A program made the translations under genes and the position numbers. From Glandiceps talaboti (Eukaryota; Hemichordata; Enteropneusta; Spengelidae), in the NCBI RefSeq assembly GCF_964340395.1, contig NC_135566.1, forward strand, positions 11,162,501 to 11,226,500: a stretch of 64,000 nt of DNA, written 5' to 3'. The notes under the pieces were generated by a model. It worked only from the letters and a program-made list of their open reading frames with translations. It did not search any database and was not told the DNA's origin. Position 1 is the stretch's first letter. Every line of letters begins with the position of its first letter. Positions 11,216 through 24,890 of the stretch are shown one piece after another.

Positions 11216-14200
11216 TAAGAAAATACTAAGAAAACAAGAGGAGAATGTCCTATTGACGAACGATAATCTCACTCAGACTGCATCCACAGAAACTATCGTG
11301 GTATATAAACCTAAATAAAAGTTATCAAAAACAGAATACCCGGGAATCGAAGCTGTTTTACTTCATGACTACCTTCGAAAAGGGACGTTACTTAATGCCT
11401 CGAGCTACACAGTGCGACACTAAAGAAAGCTGTTAGTCTCAAAATGTTCGATTCGTCTGTTTTTCTCTCTGCAGAGCCTCTATAAAAGCGGCTCTGATCA
11501 AAGACACACGTGTATCGCTGTGTTTTCATGATCAGGCACTCAGAACGTGGTGTAAACAATGTTGTTAACGCAAACGACAGAAACACAATAAACTACACTG
11601 AAAATGAGTATGTGGTATTGAAAGTGTTTTACTTGTAATGACATGATATTGCACCCGAATAATACAATATGCCGTATAAGGAAATACGCATCTCGACAAC
11701 ATTGTCACGTGATTTTCAATCATCAAGATTTTCTTACTTATTTCGATGGATAAGTCTGATTTTATATGTACATTGGACCATAAGCTTTTACGGCTTGTAA
11801 TAGCAATGGTGATAACTGAATTAATCCGTTAGAGCCACGACTTCTTTAAAAGTCTACCAGGTGCATTATGGGTACGTTATATGATTTAAGTTAGATTGCG
11901 CCACGGGGACCAATCGGTGGTTTCAAATGAAAGTTTACTAAAACTCCCCAAACTTTGCCAGAAGAAAGTTTGCTTTTATTTTTTCGAAATATCAAAATAA
12001 ATTTTGGGTTCAATGTATTGTTTTCAAGGAAAATCTTGAACCTTTTATTTTCTCATTACATTGTATTCAGCGGCCATAATGGAATATCATTTCGACCTTT
12101 GATAAGTTTTATTTTATATAAATCACAAACCCGGTTTCTCATTTCTTGTTTCCTTCTTGTTCTCTACAATATTGGTATGGTGGTAGCTGTTCCTCTCAGT
12201 GATTAGATGACGTCACAAATACTGTAAAGATGTTTAAACAACTAGGCACTGTATGGGTGATGATTGAGAGTTGACGGCTAATTTCCACACGTTGTCATTT
12301 CGTTTGTATGATTGTGTACGCTCATTAGCATATACTTTGACTTTGTATGTTCATTTCCATATATTTTGATTTTGTACGTTCATTAGACTCGTATATATTT
12401 TGACTTCATATGTTTATTAGCATATATTTTGATTTTGTAGGGTCATTAGCATATTGGTTTTGTATATGGTCATGAGATATGTTTTTTTTAAAAATTTATT
12501 ATAACTTTCTCTAAATAACGTGTTAATGAACCTATACAAAGTAGAACAAAAGACAACACCAAATATAAATAAAAGAAAAACGCACGCGCATCACCGTGGC
12601 ACAAGCGGAATATAACAAATTTGGTGGGTTTAGTCTGAATTTCCCTTTTTTCTATCCATATTAAAGGCTTCTAGGCATTTCGTAAAATAAGTGATAGTGC
12701 GGACTATTAATAGACTCTCTACGTCATTCGTTGTCAGCTGTCATGACTTATATTAATTCCTTCCTTGAGCTAAATATGACATTTCTTGTTCTCTTTATAA
12801 TCCACTGTCTTTTTTCCTTAAGTTAATTCTATCCATGATATCCAGTTCCATTCCATTGTCTATCTATGGTATCGTGCTTAATCCGCTTCCGCGTTTTACG
12901 CCTTGAGATTTCCGTTTAGTATGCCTTGTGCTGGCTCATATGACATCACTGGATATCTTTCACTTTTCTTCTAAGACTTGTTTTCAACACTAGAGTGACC
13001 CTGTTTTTTTATGTTTCTCATTACTTTTTCATGGCAACTATGGGTCGGTCCATTGGTCGATTTAAAAAAGAAAGCGACTAAAAATAATAAATCATCTTCT
13101 TCATGTTTCCCTGCCTCTCCTTTTCCTCATCGCTATCTTCTTTGTATTGGATTACGGGTAACAAGCACTTTCTCAGCTTCTCTACACCATTGACATGCTC
13201 TCAGCTCCATTATTACATGGATAACTGCCATCATGAAAAAAGTGCTCTGTTCGTGAACAAGTGTCGTCACCGCCGCCGCCATGACTAAAGTGTAGATGAC
13301 GTCGACAGTCCAGACACTTGCTCATTCTTGCCAGAGAAGGCGAAAATAAAACTATTTGTCTTATTTTGATGTCGGAGCTGGAAATTTGGGTCAGTTGGGT
13401 AATGTGAAACCAAAAAAATAGGATCACCCCTATCTCCTACACGTGATAGGTCCATGTAATGTAGGAGTTAGTACGTGTGATGTTCAACGTTTTCAGACGA
13501 AACATGCGTATATTCTACAGCTAAGATGGTGCAGGATCTAGAACGTGATTCTTATCAAAGTAATTAAAAAACCCACATATTTGATAATATCTTCCGGACG
13601 TATTCTACGTGTTTACACCAGATTTCGTCGTAGCATTAACTGAGGTAACTCTAAGGCATTTTTCTACACTTTTTTTTTTTTACACAAACAGCCGTTTTGA
13701 ATAACACACTTAAACACTTAACCGAGATATCCTCTGACGAGTTACCGTTCCAGTTTCCTATTCTAAGCATTATGCTATAGAAACACTTTCATGAACCCTG
13801 GGTCTCCACGTCGTCGAGTTTTTATTACAACTGCCGACATCAGACCGTGCACAAACGGAACCTGTTACAAACAGGGAAAATAAACAACTGAATTGGATTA
13901 ATAACACTTGGCACAGCATGTTGGAAGTACAGAAACTTGTATTGCATTCCATCATTTGATAAAGAACAGTTTTATGGCCACTTTACATAATAGTTCACGT
14001 TCACAAACAAATTTTCACTTCTCCTGACATTTCATGTACACATAAAGAGGCCATAAAATTGTTCTTATCAAACAAGTGTGTGTAATACAAGTCTGTGCTG
14101 CTCCTACACGTATGCGACATTCCTGTTTTACGACAAACTCGAGGCACCCCTTCCAATGTTAATGATGAAATAAAAGGTTCCATTGAAAGCATTTCATCAA

Positions 14201-16448
14201 TTGGACGTACAGGTGAAAGCTATTCTATACTGCCATATTAAGACTAAGTGCATGAAAATATACACACTAATTGTGTACTAGATTATAACAAATTGAAGGG
14301 ATGTGTTTTATATCATTCTGTTCATTCAATGCACTATTTTTAGATATAATAGCTATCTCAGTGTGCCGTTACATGTGATAAATATGTCGCGTTTATTTTT
14401 GTTAAATCGTATATACCCATTCCGCTGTACACAGCACATGTATTGTAAACGGGTAGAGGGAGAAAAGAAGGTATATATATGTAGTCCATCCTTGCTGAAT
14501 CAGGAAAGATGCGATTAGAAAATTAGCAAAGAATTGGACATTTTCCATATTTTACATGTACATGTAATGGACAGTACACTATATACAGAATACATTAAAA
14601 CTTCCTATACTAAAGAGCCACAAAAGTTGTAAATCTGTAACGGGGGGCATTTTTGTTCATCAAAGTCACTGAAATTGTTTGATTACCGATAAAAAGATAT
14701 CGTTATAGTTGTTACTTAGTGATCCGTTAGCATTAAGGTCAAGGGCTTAAGTATTGCGGAAAACGCACGAGTTTGCCTACAGTCCATTTTTCAGAATATC
14801 GAGTTACATTTTACAGTTACATTCCAGATACAGTATTTTGCAGCTTGAGTGGCAGAGTACAAGTTTAATAAAAGCGGGTGAATTAACAACATATGAACGA
14901 GCATTCGATGGCACTTGTTCTACGATTTACTTCAAACAAGCGTTCGATGGGACTCGTTCTACGATTTACTTCAAACTTCAAGTGGAATACAGCGTGACTG
15001 GTGAGCAATATTCAAACTTCATTACAAAAATTAAAACTCTCGTCTAGATTCTTAGGATGTCTTTACATATCTAGAATAGCTACCAATACATTCAAGACTT
15101 ACAAACTATTGAAATATTCTGGATAATACTTTAGCTACTTGACGAAAAATACCTTTATATTTTTATTCGGGTAAAGCTAAATAAGCGTCACAAACAACGC
15201 TTAGCATTGAAGGGTCGGCTTTTTTCCGTGGAGGCACCCGTATGTCTACAGATATGTCTACAGACACATGATAAAATACCACTTACAATCTCAATAGATA
15301 TATAAAAAACTCCATAAATATATAAACACATTTTATGATAATGACAATATACAGTATCTCCAGATATCCAAAGTAAAAGTTAGGCAGCAAAATTGTCTTT
15401 GAAGTGTTTGAAGTGTTTGTACATCATGGAACAAATAATAATTTGGTCTTTCTATCAGGGAGTGCCATTCAAAAGTGTGTATAACTTTAACTGAGGGGAG
15501 GGGGTCTGTGGGTGGCAATTTAAAATTACCTTCCCTGCCATGTTTTGTAGTGTTTGTAGTTTAGAAATTAGCTTATTTGTACAGTTGGATATCACTGTGA
15601 TCAAAAAATTGACAATACCATGCAATTGACCAATATTTTGGCAATTTTTTATAAGTAAATCAGACCTGATTCTACGGATGATACGTAGCCACTGTGAAAT
15701 GTTGACTCAAAATCTGAATGATGTGTGATTCCCAGGTGAGAAGTAGGTCAAACCACGTACCGAGGTATTTAAAAATACTGATCTATTCTGTTCTCTAAGG
15801 TTTCACTGTTGACTTTTGATAATATTCAAATGATTTGAGGTACAGTACATTGAAGACCATACAGCATCGAGTATAATTAGGTTCATCTATTTAGAAAGTA
15901 AGATATCTTTGTGATTGACATTTCAAAAAAAAAAACACCCGAAGGTTAATATAAACGAGAACAACATGTAATGATGTAGGATGACTTTGTGAAGTATCAG
16001 ATCAAATCGAACTACGGCATGTAATCAATTATATGACACCCCTGACCATTCTGAGTTAGTCCCTTCTGGCACATGAGTGATAATAAACTCAATTTCAATA
16101 GGTCTACACTTATTTTTCCAAGAGTAAATAACACTTTATTGAATTTGATGTATCCCTGGCAGCTGGAGCCGAGGGTAAAGCGTTGCAATAATCCTATCTC
16201 AAGTCCTACCTTTATTTCCATAGGGTAAGTCGTCATTTCCAACAGTACATATGATACTGTGTACACTCCGATAATCCTTAACTTTCGACACAAAGAGCAT
16301 GTGTTTTGTTTACACTTTAGAATCATTTCATCACGTGACTTGTTTCACCAAGGAGAGTTCTTTTCTGAAGCCCCAAAACACGTCGTTTATAAGTTGACAA
16401 TGAAAATGATGAAATCTTCTCTCCAAACAAGCCTCACAATATCCGTTC
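11216..16448. other. Long intergenic stretch, no gene seen
   Basis: No reading frame with recognisable domain or splice-supported extension. It contains one small tandem duplication of about 36-40 bp at about 14895-14975 (two copies of GTTCTACGATTTACTTCAAA). A run of ATTTTGA/TCATTAGCATAT motifs at 12315-12450 is a degenerate minisatellite with about 35-bp spacing. The 97-codon frame at 14754-15047 includes the 36-40 bp duplication and is not called a gene. Confidence 0.45.
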
Positions 16449-16449
16449 T

Positions 16450-16490
16450 AACCAACCAACCAACCAACCAACCAACCAACCAATCAACCT
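16450..16490. repeat. (CCAA)n microsatellite
   Basis: About eight CCAA tetramers. Confidence 0.9.
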
Positions 16491-16745
16491 AACACATTTA
16501 AATTACTTATACGTTACGGTGAGTTTCTTGCATTTATAGCAAACCCAAATATTACTTTGAAAGCCTTTGCATCATTATATGGTCTTCATTGCTTTAATAA
16601 TCGATTCCTAAGTTGGCCACCCTTTAGGCAGGGAGGCCTGTGAATCTATTTGAGATCCTTAGGTTGAAAGTTAAAGCTTTTAAAAAAATTAGTTGGCTTC
16701 TCACCACCACCTCGAGGAAAGTAAGTACACATCAGGAACAATTCA

Positions 16746-16822
16746 CGGTACGTAAGCTCAGTTGGTTAGAGCACTCTGACTAGTGTTTAGGCCGGGACAT
16801 GGGTTCAATTCCTTCACATGTC
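16746..16822 (+). repeat. tRNA-like SINE head or decayed tRNA pseudogene
   Basis: It contains an A-box-like stretch TAAGCTCAGTTGGTTAGAGC (about 16753-16772) and a B-box-like GGTTCAATTCC (about 16802-16812), at tRNA spacing for internal Pol III promoters. The acceptor arms do not pair and no clean anticodon stem forms, so it is not a functional tRNA. It is most likely the 5' part of a tRNA-derived SINE. Confidence 0.6.
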
Positions 16823-16829
16823 ATTTTTC

Positions 16830-19273
16830 TTTCCTCATTTTTAACAAATTTCAATCTGACTGACAGTTTTCATGACGGAAACTAATAAGAACCATCATGC
16901 AATATTACATATGAACCTTACTGTCCACCTATTCCTGTTGAACTTAGAATGTGTCCATGATATTGTAAAAGACAAGGTTTTACAGTAACTGTTCTTGAGG
17001 ACAAGTGTTATTTTATATTGTTTTGCCCTTTATAAAACGATCATAGACTAGATTTCATTCCTCAAAGATTTAGAGTTCACCCCTCGAAAGAAAAATGTTT
17101 TCCTTACTGGCATGTAAGAACGAAGTTAACGAAAGCCGAAGTCAGAAGTCGCCGGGAAGTCGGAAGTCAGAAGTCAGAAGTCGGAAGTCGTCTCTCGGCT
17201 TTCGTATGAAGTAGTTCAGTACAAACTATCAGTTTTTGTTCATAAAGCTTTCAACACTCGGACTACTTTCGTTCAGCAAACATAGATGTAATATATGTAT
17301 TCTCCCCTGCCTTATTTTCACTTTAATTATTAGAAGAATGATATTCACTTCCTTTTTCTTTTTCTCCTCTACTGTAACGTAAACAGTTTTGTGCAATGGG
17401 CTGAGGCCTTTGCATTTGAAATAAAGCATATATGAGCCTATACCCATTTAGACTTGCTCGTTGATAACATAACAATAACAGTTCTTTATTGCATAACAAA
17501 ATGCCATAGCAAGCATGGTGAAGCATACACAAAATAAAATACAGAAATAAAGTGAATACAATACAATCCTTTAGCCAACTGTTGGAGGACTGTTAACATG
17601 GAAAAGTGAACTGCTAAGTGTTACAAGAAAAAATGAGGCTTAGAGTAGATATAGCGAAAAACCAATTTTCTGTTACCAGCACTAATAATGTGTTCCAATG
17701 AATTCTGCTTCTCTTCGGTATTCATTTCCATTAAAAATCACCGTACATTAATTATCAACAAAGTCAATTAGACTTTAGTAGGTTTTACATTAAATGAACT
17801 GTACAACTCCATACACGACTTTCAGTTTACAAGTATTATGTCAATAACCTACCATATGTTTACACCTTGTAGAGCCATAATCATGTTATACTTATCTGAC
17901 TAGTTACAAACGTGACAAGCTTATCAATATACTATAAATGTACATTAATATCACAAGGACATTAATAATATAAAAGAAGTGGGCTCGTGAGCTACATCTT
18001 CGTCACTTCTCAAAAAGACTGATACTTTTCAATGTCTCCTCCTTACGAACGTACCTGTAAGACACGGAGTAAGTTGTAATAAGAAATTATATGTACATTG
18101 ATACTCAAAGACTGATTGTACATGTCAGGGGAAATCGAATCGCGTCTTCAATATTGCAGTGTTTTGCTATTCAGACACCCGTCTGTGACGTCATAAGGCC
18201 TTCACGGACAGGATTAACAAGACTACACCTGCTATATATAGACGGTGTTGTTTTCCTATCTCAGAAACTTTCCTACAATTTTAATACACCTTGAAGTCAA
18301 ACACTGCTATACAATTACCACCTACATAGAAAACCCTTTTGGGTGGAGGAAATATCATATTTTTAGTTGGACTCTAGAAAACACGACAAGCTGTATGAAA
18401 TCTGCCAGGTGGGATAACATCTTAATATAGATATAAATGACAGTGGCTTGGATTAAGTATGTATCAGGTGTCTCGGTAACCTAATAAGTTTGACACCTGG
18501 GTATCATTACGAAATGTCAACAGTGTCCCTTGGTTCTCATCAGATCAGACTGTGTCGTCTTGCAGTATGTGTTCGGCATTTGACTTCTAGTAATTTACCT
18601 GGTTAAAAAAAATGGAAGAAATGTCATAAGTTGCGATATTGTCACCGTATCTTACATATTTCCATGTAAAGGTTTAAGGCGATATTGTCGGTGATTCTTT
18701 TAGTATTTTGAACCCTTCTCCCTGTAGAAATGTCAAAGTTTACAGATATGGTTTTTTTTACCTTTATTCTTTGTTATCGCATGTTAACCTTCTGAATCTA
18801 TGATTAATTGATGCATTACGCAAACCAAGATGTTATAAAATGATAATACCGTAATGCATAGAGATTTTCATATTTGCCAGACATATCCTGATTAATTGAG
18901 ATAGGGGGGATTAGTCTCTTTTTAATGCTTTGAAAAGAGAGTATATCAAAATTAACAAATTATCGATACACCGCTTGGTGAATAAACGGATCCCCAATTA
19001 CATTTTGCAGAATTATGACGTCAGTGTGTTGTAATTTAAATATGCATGTCGTTATGTATCACAGAAAAGGATGGTTGGAAAATAGTACTTTTTCCCCGTT
19101 TAATGTTTAAAAAAAGAATAACGAACAAGAGTGAACTATAGACTTGCAGTCGAAAGCTCTCAGCTTATCATACATACACTATATGTATTGGTTAAAATGT
19201 TAGTACTCAAAGAATAACAGATGTTCACAATTTAGTGCCTACCCGAGGGTTGTCACTCTTTACCAAAATGTTA
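16830..19273. other. Intergenic, no gene seen
   Basis: No supported genes apart from the short GAAGTC repeat annotated separately. The reading frames of 60-72 codons have no family features. Confidence 0.4.
17126..17206. repeat. AGAAGTC/GGAAGTC short tandem repeat within a hairpin
   Basis: Several 7-9 bp GAAGTC units, bracketed by GAAAGCCGA and its complement TCGGCTTTC, so the array sits inside a small inverted repeat. Confidence 0.6.
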
Positions 19274-19477
19274 ATGATGCCCCAATCTGATTAAAATCCG
19301 ATGTAGATGTCGACTAATCGTTCATTGCTAGTTGTGACCTCTACAGGAGAGGGGGCGATCAGGATAAAAACGTAAACATGCACCACGAAGGTCAATTCAG
19401 GCAAAATAACGAAGGTAAAATAGCAATGAACGATTAGCCGACGTCTTCATCGGATTTTAATCAGATTGATGATGCCC
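19274..19477. mobile_element. Hairpin MITE with perfect 9-bp target site duplication
   Basis: The element body is 19283-19468 (186 bp). Its terminal inverted repeats begin CAATCTGATTAAAATCCGAT and continue, with a few mismatches, through GTCGNCTAATCGTTCATTGC. It is flanked on both sides by the identical 9-mer ATGATGCCC (19274-19282 and 19469-19477). No coding capacity. A 9-bp duplication is typical of Mutator-like elements and is also compatible with Merlin-type; the superfamily is inference. Confidence 0.88.
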
Positions 19478-19508
19478 AAGCCGAATCTAATACTTTAAAA
19501 CCTCGAAG

Positions 19509-19553
19509 AATATATATATATATATATTATATAGTTCCAGAACCACCAAAACT

Positions 19554-19613
<60 letters not shown>

Positions 19614-19625
19614 TATATACATATA

Positions 19626-19688
<63 letters not shown>

Positions 19689-19800
19689 GCATTTCAAAAT
19701 GTGACTGACAGTATTCTTAAATTTTCGCCTTACCTACCGACCTGCACATCATATATATACATATATGTATAAAGTGTATATGTGTGTGTGTGTGTGTGTG

Positions 19801-19866
<66 letters not shown>

Positions 19867-19945
19867 TATATATATACACGCATTTCAAAATATGTGACTG
19901 ACAGTATTGTTAAATTTTCGCCTTACCTACCGACCTGCACATCAT
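19509..19945. repeat. (TA)n/(TG)n blocks with an internal about 190-bp duplication
   Basis: Long TA runs with embedded TG runs. The segment starting ACACGCATTTCAAAA, passing through TTTTCGCCTTACCTACCGAC and ending in GACCTGCACATCAT occurs twice (about 19684-19752 and 19876-19945), each copy following a TA block. This is a local tandem duplication. Confidence 0.85.
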
Positions 19946-19949
19946 GTAG

Positions 19950-21461
19950 TACGATATTATCGAATATAAAAACAACCGTTACACTGCATATTCGTGTGGG
20001 AAGATAGTTACAAGCAAACAAACTCAAATTGTGTGGCATACCAAATCATACCAGCATTATAGATTATGGGATCATGTGATCTCACATTGTGAACACATTC
20101 AATAAATACTAATACTGTCATTCATTATTCTAGTACATTGAAACCAGATAAGACTTAAGGACAATACACAGACCTATTTCACATGCTGGTCGTATGACTA
20201 CGTTCGTTATCGAGCATGTCTGGAGGATTTCATTTAATTGCTGCCCTAGCCAACGATAATGGGAAGAAACCTCGTGCCTCGAATCCACAGAAATGCTGTA
20301 CATGATCACGTTGTAATTCCAATCCTGTTCCATAAAGTCTGCTTCCAAACTGTTTTTGTTTTACTCTGATAATATGAAATAAATAATCAGAGAGGTCAGT
20401 ATCCGCTTGTCTGCCAATCAGGTTTAGGTGTTCGTTTATATTTTCTACCTATTCCGTAATCCCACTGTTGTGTAAGAGTTGTGCTTTGAATAGTGTGGAA
20501 GTTTCTTCTGAACAGCACGATTAGGTCAGACTTCTTAGATTAATGTCTGTCCCGTCTTTACTAAATGACGCTTGTGAAGAGTATGTACTAAGATTTAGAT
20601 TACTGTTTAAAAGGTTTCCTTTGTAATTACAATATAAACAAGTGTGTTACTCCCACTGAGGATATGATTGAAAACCTTAAGTAACTAATCAATTAATAGC
20701 GGTGCCATGAAATATTGAACATTCATCACAGGTTTTTAGTTCAGTACACTCCTAGACAGCGGAGGGGTTCACTGGTGCAATCATGGAAAACACAATCAAA
20801 GCAATCTGATATTCGTAGCAAGTATACAATTGATAGAAAAATATTCAATTGAATGACAGTTAACAAGCCTGATTATTTTGATGACTCGACTGGAAGCATC
20901 ATATCAATAGATTGGTAGCGGTTTTTTTTAAAAGTCAACCGTTGGTTTGCATGTCAGTTCAACCATGATTTTTATAAACGAATCATTTCGCCAACTGATT
21001 TCCAGGGATGTTTCCCCATCTTAGCGTCTATACTTGCTAAGTACAAATGTCTTTGCAATATAAAGTGGTTCCATGGTAACCATTGGTTGATTTACAGCCT
21101 CTTTACATGTAACAGGTAAATCTATATTTGTTATTGAAAACACAATCTTACATCCTGTGTCATTAAATGTTGTTGTACAGATGCCATGGAATTCAATCAT
21201 GGGAATAACCAATATTAACAATTCGTCACCATACTTCTGATTACATTGGTTTGTCCCATATGTTGTTTACCTCGCGTTCCGCCTACTCTCTTTTTCCTCC
21301 CTTCTTCAACATGGGTCTGTTTTGGTGTATGTATATATTTGCCTATTTCTCCATGATTCTTTCTCTTGTTGTGTCGCTTGCTGCTACACGCGTACGCTAT
21401 GTTGTCCTTCTCTTTCAGTCCCCATATGTCTATATTTCTGTATGTCGCTTTCTGTTCTGCG

Positions 21462-21465
<4 letters not shown>
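19950..21465. other. Intergenic, no gene seen
   Basis: Unique AT-rich sequence. No coding, RNA or repeat feature could be supported. Confidence 0.4.
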
Positions 21466-21904
<439 letters not shown>

Positions 21905-22435
21905 TGACTCTCCTTTTCTGCCTCGGATCATGTACTTCATATTGTTCAATAACGCATCCTGTTTTGCCGCGTGCATGTCCCATAATCCTATTTAAAAAAC
22001 ACTTTATCTCTCAACTTATGTAGTATTATGGTTGTTTACGTGAGCACTTCTGAGCACTATTTTTCATTTTGATCAATTCACAAACTGTGGGTCAGTAAAA
22101 GTTCATACAAGGACACTCACTGATGAATCACAGCTTGTATCATTCATATGAGAAAACATATTGCAATTATGAGGTAGATTTATTATTATAAAGCATTCGA
22201 GATAAATCGATTCGGAGAAAGTCTCCTTCCAAGGAACCCAGTGGACACATAAAAAGGAAATCTTATAATTTTATTTTCTATAAAATAAATTCAATTTTCT
22301 AGTGTGATTCGTTTAAAAACAATAGCTATGTGTGCCTGAAAAAAATAATTGTTTATTCAAACAATTATTCAAACAATTATTTGAATTGTTTATTCAAAAA
22401 AGATGCAGTGAGACCAAGAAACCAATTTGAAGGTT
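21905..22435. other. Intergenic, no gene seen
   Basis: It includes a short palindromic AAACAATTATT/AATAATTGTTT cluster at about 22347-22397. Nothing else is supported. Confidence 0.4.
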
Positions 22436-22884
22436 AAAGGGAAACACTACTCCAAAAAATAAAAAGTATTTTCATAAACTTTGGGTTCTGAAGAGTCATT
22501 CCATGATTTTACACCACGTCAAGTTCTCCCGATTTGCAAGAAACACCGACTTGAAATTATTTTTCACTTATATTGTTCTATAATGCTATATTGTTCCGTA
22601 ACGCGTAGAACTCAGCAGACATGCATATGTATATATTAGATGAACACTGTGAATATTCATGACTCATTTAAGTGCTTATTACCTTATGATAATTGCATGA
22701 ATATTAAGTGTTCATCTAACACATATACATGCCTGCTAGGTCCCATGAGGCAACAGTGGTAGAACAATGGCGGTAACAACAGTTTTCATGACAATCATGC
22801 GAAATTTATGAGCTGTGAAATCATGACATGATTTATCAAACCCCAAAGTTTATCGAAAATACACTTATTTCCTGTAGTGGACTA
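22436..22884. mobile_element. Hairpin MITE, CACTAC ends
   Basis: An imperfect inverted repeat about 440 bp long. The left end ACACTACTCCAAAAAATAAA leads to CATAAACTTTGGGTT. The right end, read on the minus strand, is CCACTACAGGAAATAAGTGT leading to GATAAACTTTGGGGTT. Inner arms include GATGAACACTGTGAATATTC (about 22640) and the matching inverse GAATATTAAGTGTTCATC (about 22698). No coding capacity. Confidence 0.75.
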
Positions 22885-22889
22885 TGCAT

Positions 22890-23920
22890 TACCCACTACA
22901 TTGTAAGTTTCACCTTCTGCTATGTCGATCTAATTATTAGACCATTACAAGCGATTCGAGTAATAAACAACCAGGGCCTTGTAATCTATAACTGTAAAGG
23001 CTAGATGAATATCCAAAGGCATTGCTAAGCTTTTTTAAAACATACAGTAAACCACTAATTGAAGTACTTAGCGGCGTACGTGGGCATCTCTGATGAATTT
23101 CTCAGTAATCTAGGGACCAAGTATATGTCAACGCAGGTAGCAGATTTGCTTACCACAGTACACATAGGTCACTCAACTAGGGAGGATCCTAAGATTCCCC
23201 TCCAGGCTTCAATACTTTTTCAGGGCTACCTAAGTCCCTGATGATTAGTTATGTGTAAGTTGTGTATGCCACATTTCGTATATGTATTGCGGGTGGAATG
23301 CTATAATTATCAAGGGATTTCTTAAAACAGAGTACTTGGTAATTTTGACTGGATTCATTAAGAAAAATGTGCATGGTAAAAAGTATTTCACACCGGGTTG
23401 ATTTAGAGGATAAAACACGCCTGTTGAAATACTGAAAATAAATTTGACATGAAAATCTTTTACACACATTTGTTCAGACTTTCATATCAAATTCACAGGA
23501 TTTGTTAGGAGAGTTCAGAGTATAGAAAAAAACAATACATAAACAGTGTTTGCTATTTCTGTTAATATGATTCTAGGAGCATAATGGTATAAGCCGATTT
23601 CCGAGTTCACAACGTGTATGAGTACTCATTGTCAGAAACACCAATATCTTTTATTTTATTGACAAGAGCAGATCTGAGCTTTGTATGCATATCATCTGAG
23701 GGAAATGTTATTCTTGAACATTGCAATGAAAATGAGTCATATATGATGTAAAATATTGAAACTATTATGCGACGTACAACGTTTTGAAAAATAGTATTAT
23801 TATACGAAGTTAACTTCATGAACTTAGACTGAACGTTTGCACAGCTAAACTTTCATCATAGTATTATTATCCTCAGTATAGTTTATGCTCACGCCGCTAT
23901 AGTGGTCTGATGGGTAATCA
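22890..23920. other. Intergenic, no gene seen
   Basis: No supported features. Confidence 0.4.
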
Positions 23921-24290
23921 TTGTTGCTATGTAGGGTATTCCTGTTGCTATGTAGGGTTGCTATGCAGGATATTCCATGTCGATATGTAGGGTATTCCCT
24001 GTTGCTATGTAGGACATTCATGTTGCTATGCAGGATATTCCATGTTGATATGTAGGGTATTCCTGTTGCTATGCAGAATAGTTCATGTTGTTATATAGAT
24101 TATTCATGTTGCTAGTATGTACAACATCTTGGAAAATAATCATTATAGTGTTACTCATTATCATAAGTTATGCTCACGCCACCTGAGTAGTCTCATGGTC
24201 AGTGTTGCAGTGTAGGGTATTCTTTGTTTCTATGAAAGATTTTGCTGTCGTTATGCAGTGTATTCACAGTTGATATGTAGGGTAGGCCCT
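23880..24290. repeat. Degenerate minisatellite, GTTGCTATGTAGGGTATTCC type
   Basis: About 8-10 diverged copies of a 20-30 bp unit (GTTGCTATGTAGGGTATTCC and variants) lie between 23925 and 24110. Fainter copies follow to about 24290. TTATGCTCACGCC occurs at about 23883 and again at about 24171, so a block of about 290 bp is also duplicated. Confidence 0.75.
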
Positions 24291-24299
24291 GTTACAATT

Positions 24300-24890
24300 T
24301 TCCTGAACAAACTTGTAACTCCCCGTTTGTAGTCACGTTACACTTTCAATATACGAAGTTTAGATCTTTGATAAATAGTTTATGAACGTATAGCGGTGTT
24401 CAAAGAACTCTGCAAATGCTAACTTTGAGCAGTTTGAATTTATGGTAGTCGTCGTCGTCTCGCTGAAATAAAGAGGGTTTCTAGAAAGATAACACGCAAG
24501 GAGTGTTAACCATAGGCGTTGAAATCTTGTTACATGTGTATAAACAGAGGTGAACAGGTGATTTAGGCACACGCCCATACCTTTCAAATGGAAATCACCT
24601 TTCATAACAACCGATCTTGGTGTTACATAATATGCAGAGAAAGTATTTGATCAGCTCATTATCAGCCTTTGTCGGTAACTTCCACAAGATCGGGCGTGTC
24701 TGTCTGTTATGAATTGCCCGATACTTTTGTAAACCAGCCCCATAGTTCAACCGACAGTTTATCGAGGTCTACCGACTGAACACCTCAATCCACCCATGGT
24801 CCATGAGCCACCACATTCGTCCAGCTAAAACAGTTTCACATTTGAAATTCCTCTACCAAAACCTTCATCGTTCGGCTCCACCTCATCAGA
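24300..24890. other. Upstream region of CRTAC-like gene A
   Basis: Likely contains the promoter and 5' UTR of the gene starting at 24891. No clear TATA box or other site stands out. The 81-codon minus-strand frame here is not supported. Confidence 0.4.

Noticed and set aside
14754-15047. 97-residue protein
   Set aside because: It contains a 36-40 bp tandem duplication, has no domain and sits in a gene-free stretch.
16746-16822. Functional tRNA gene
   Set aside because: The A and B boxes are recognisable, but acceptor and anticodon stems do not pair.
18500-18560. Second hammerhead ribozyme (CTGATGAG on the minus strand)
   Set aside because: No GAAA box or cleavage triplet follows at the right distance.
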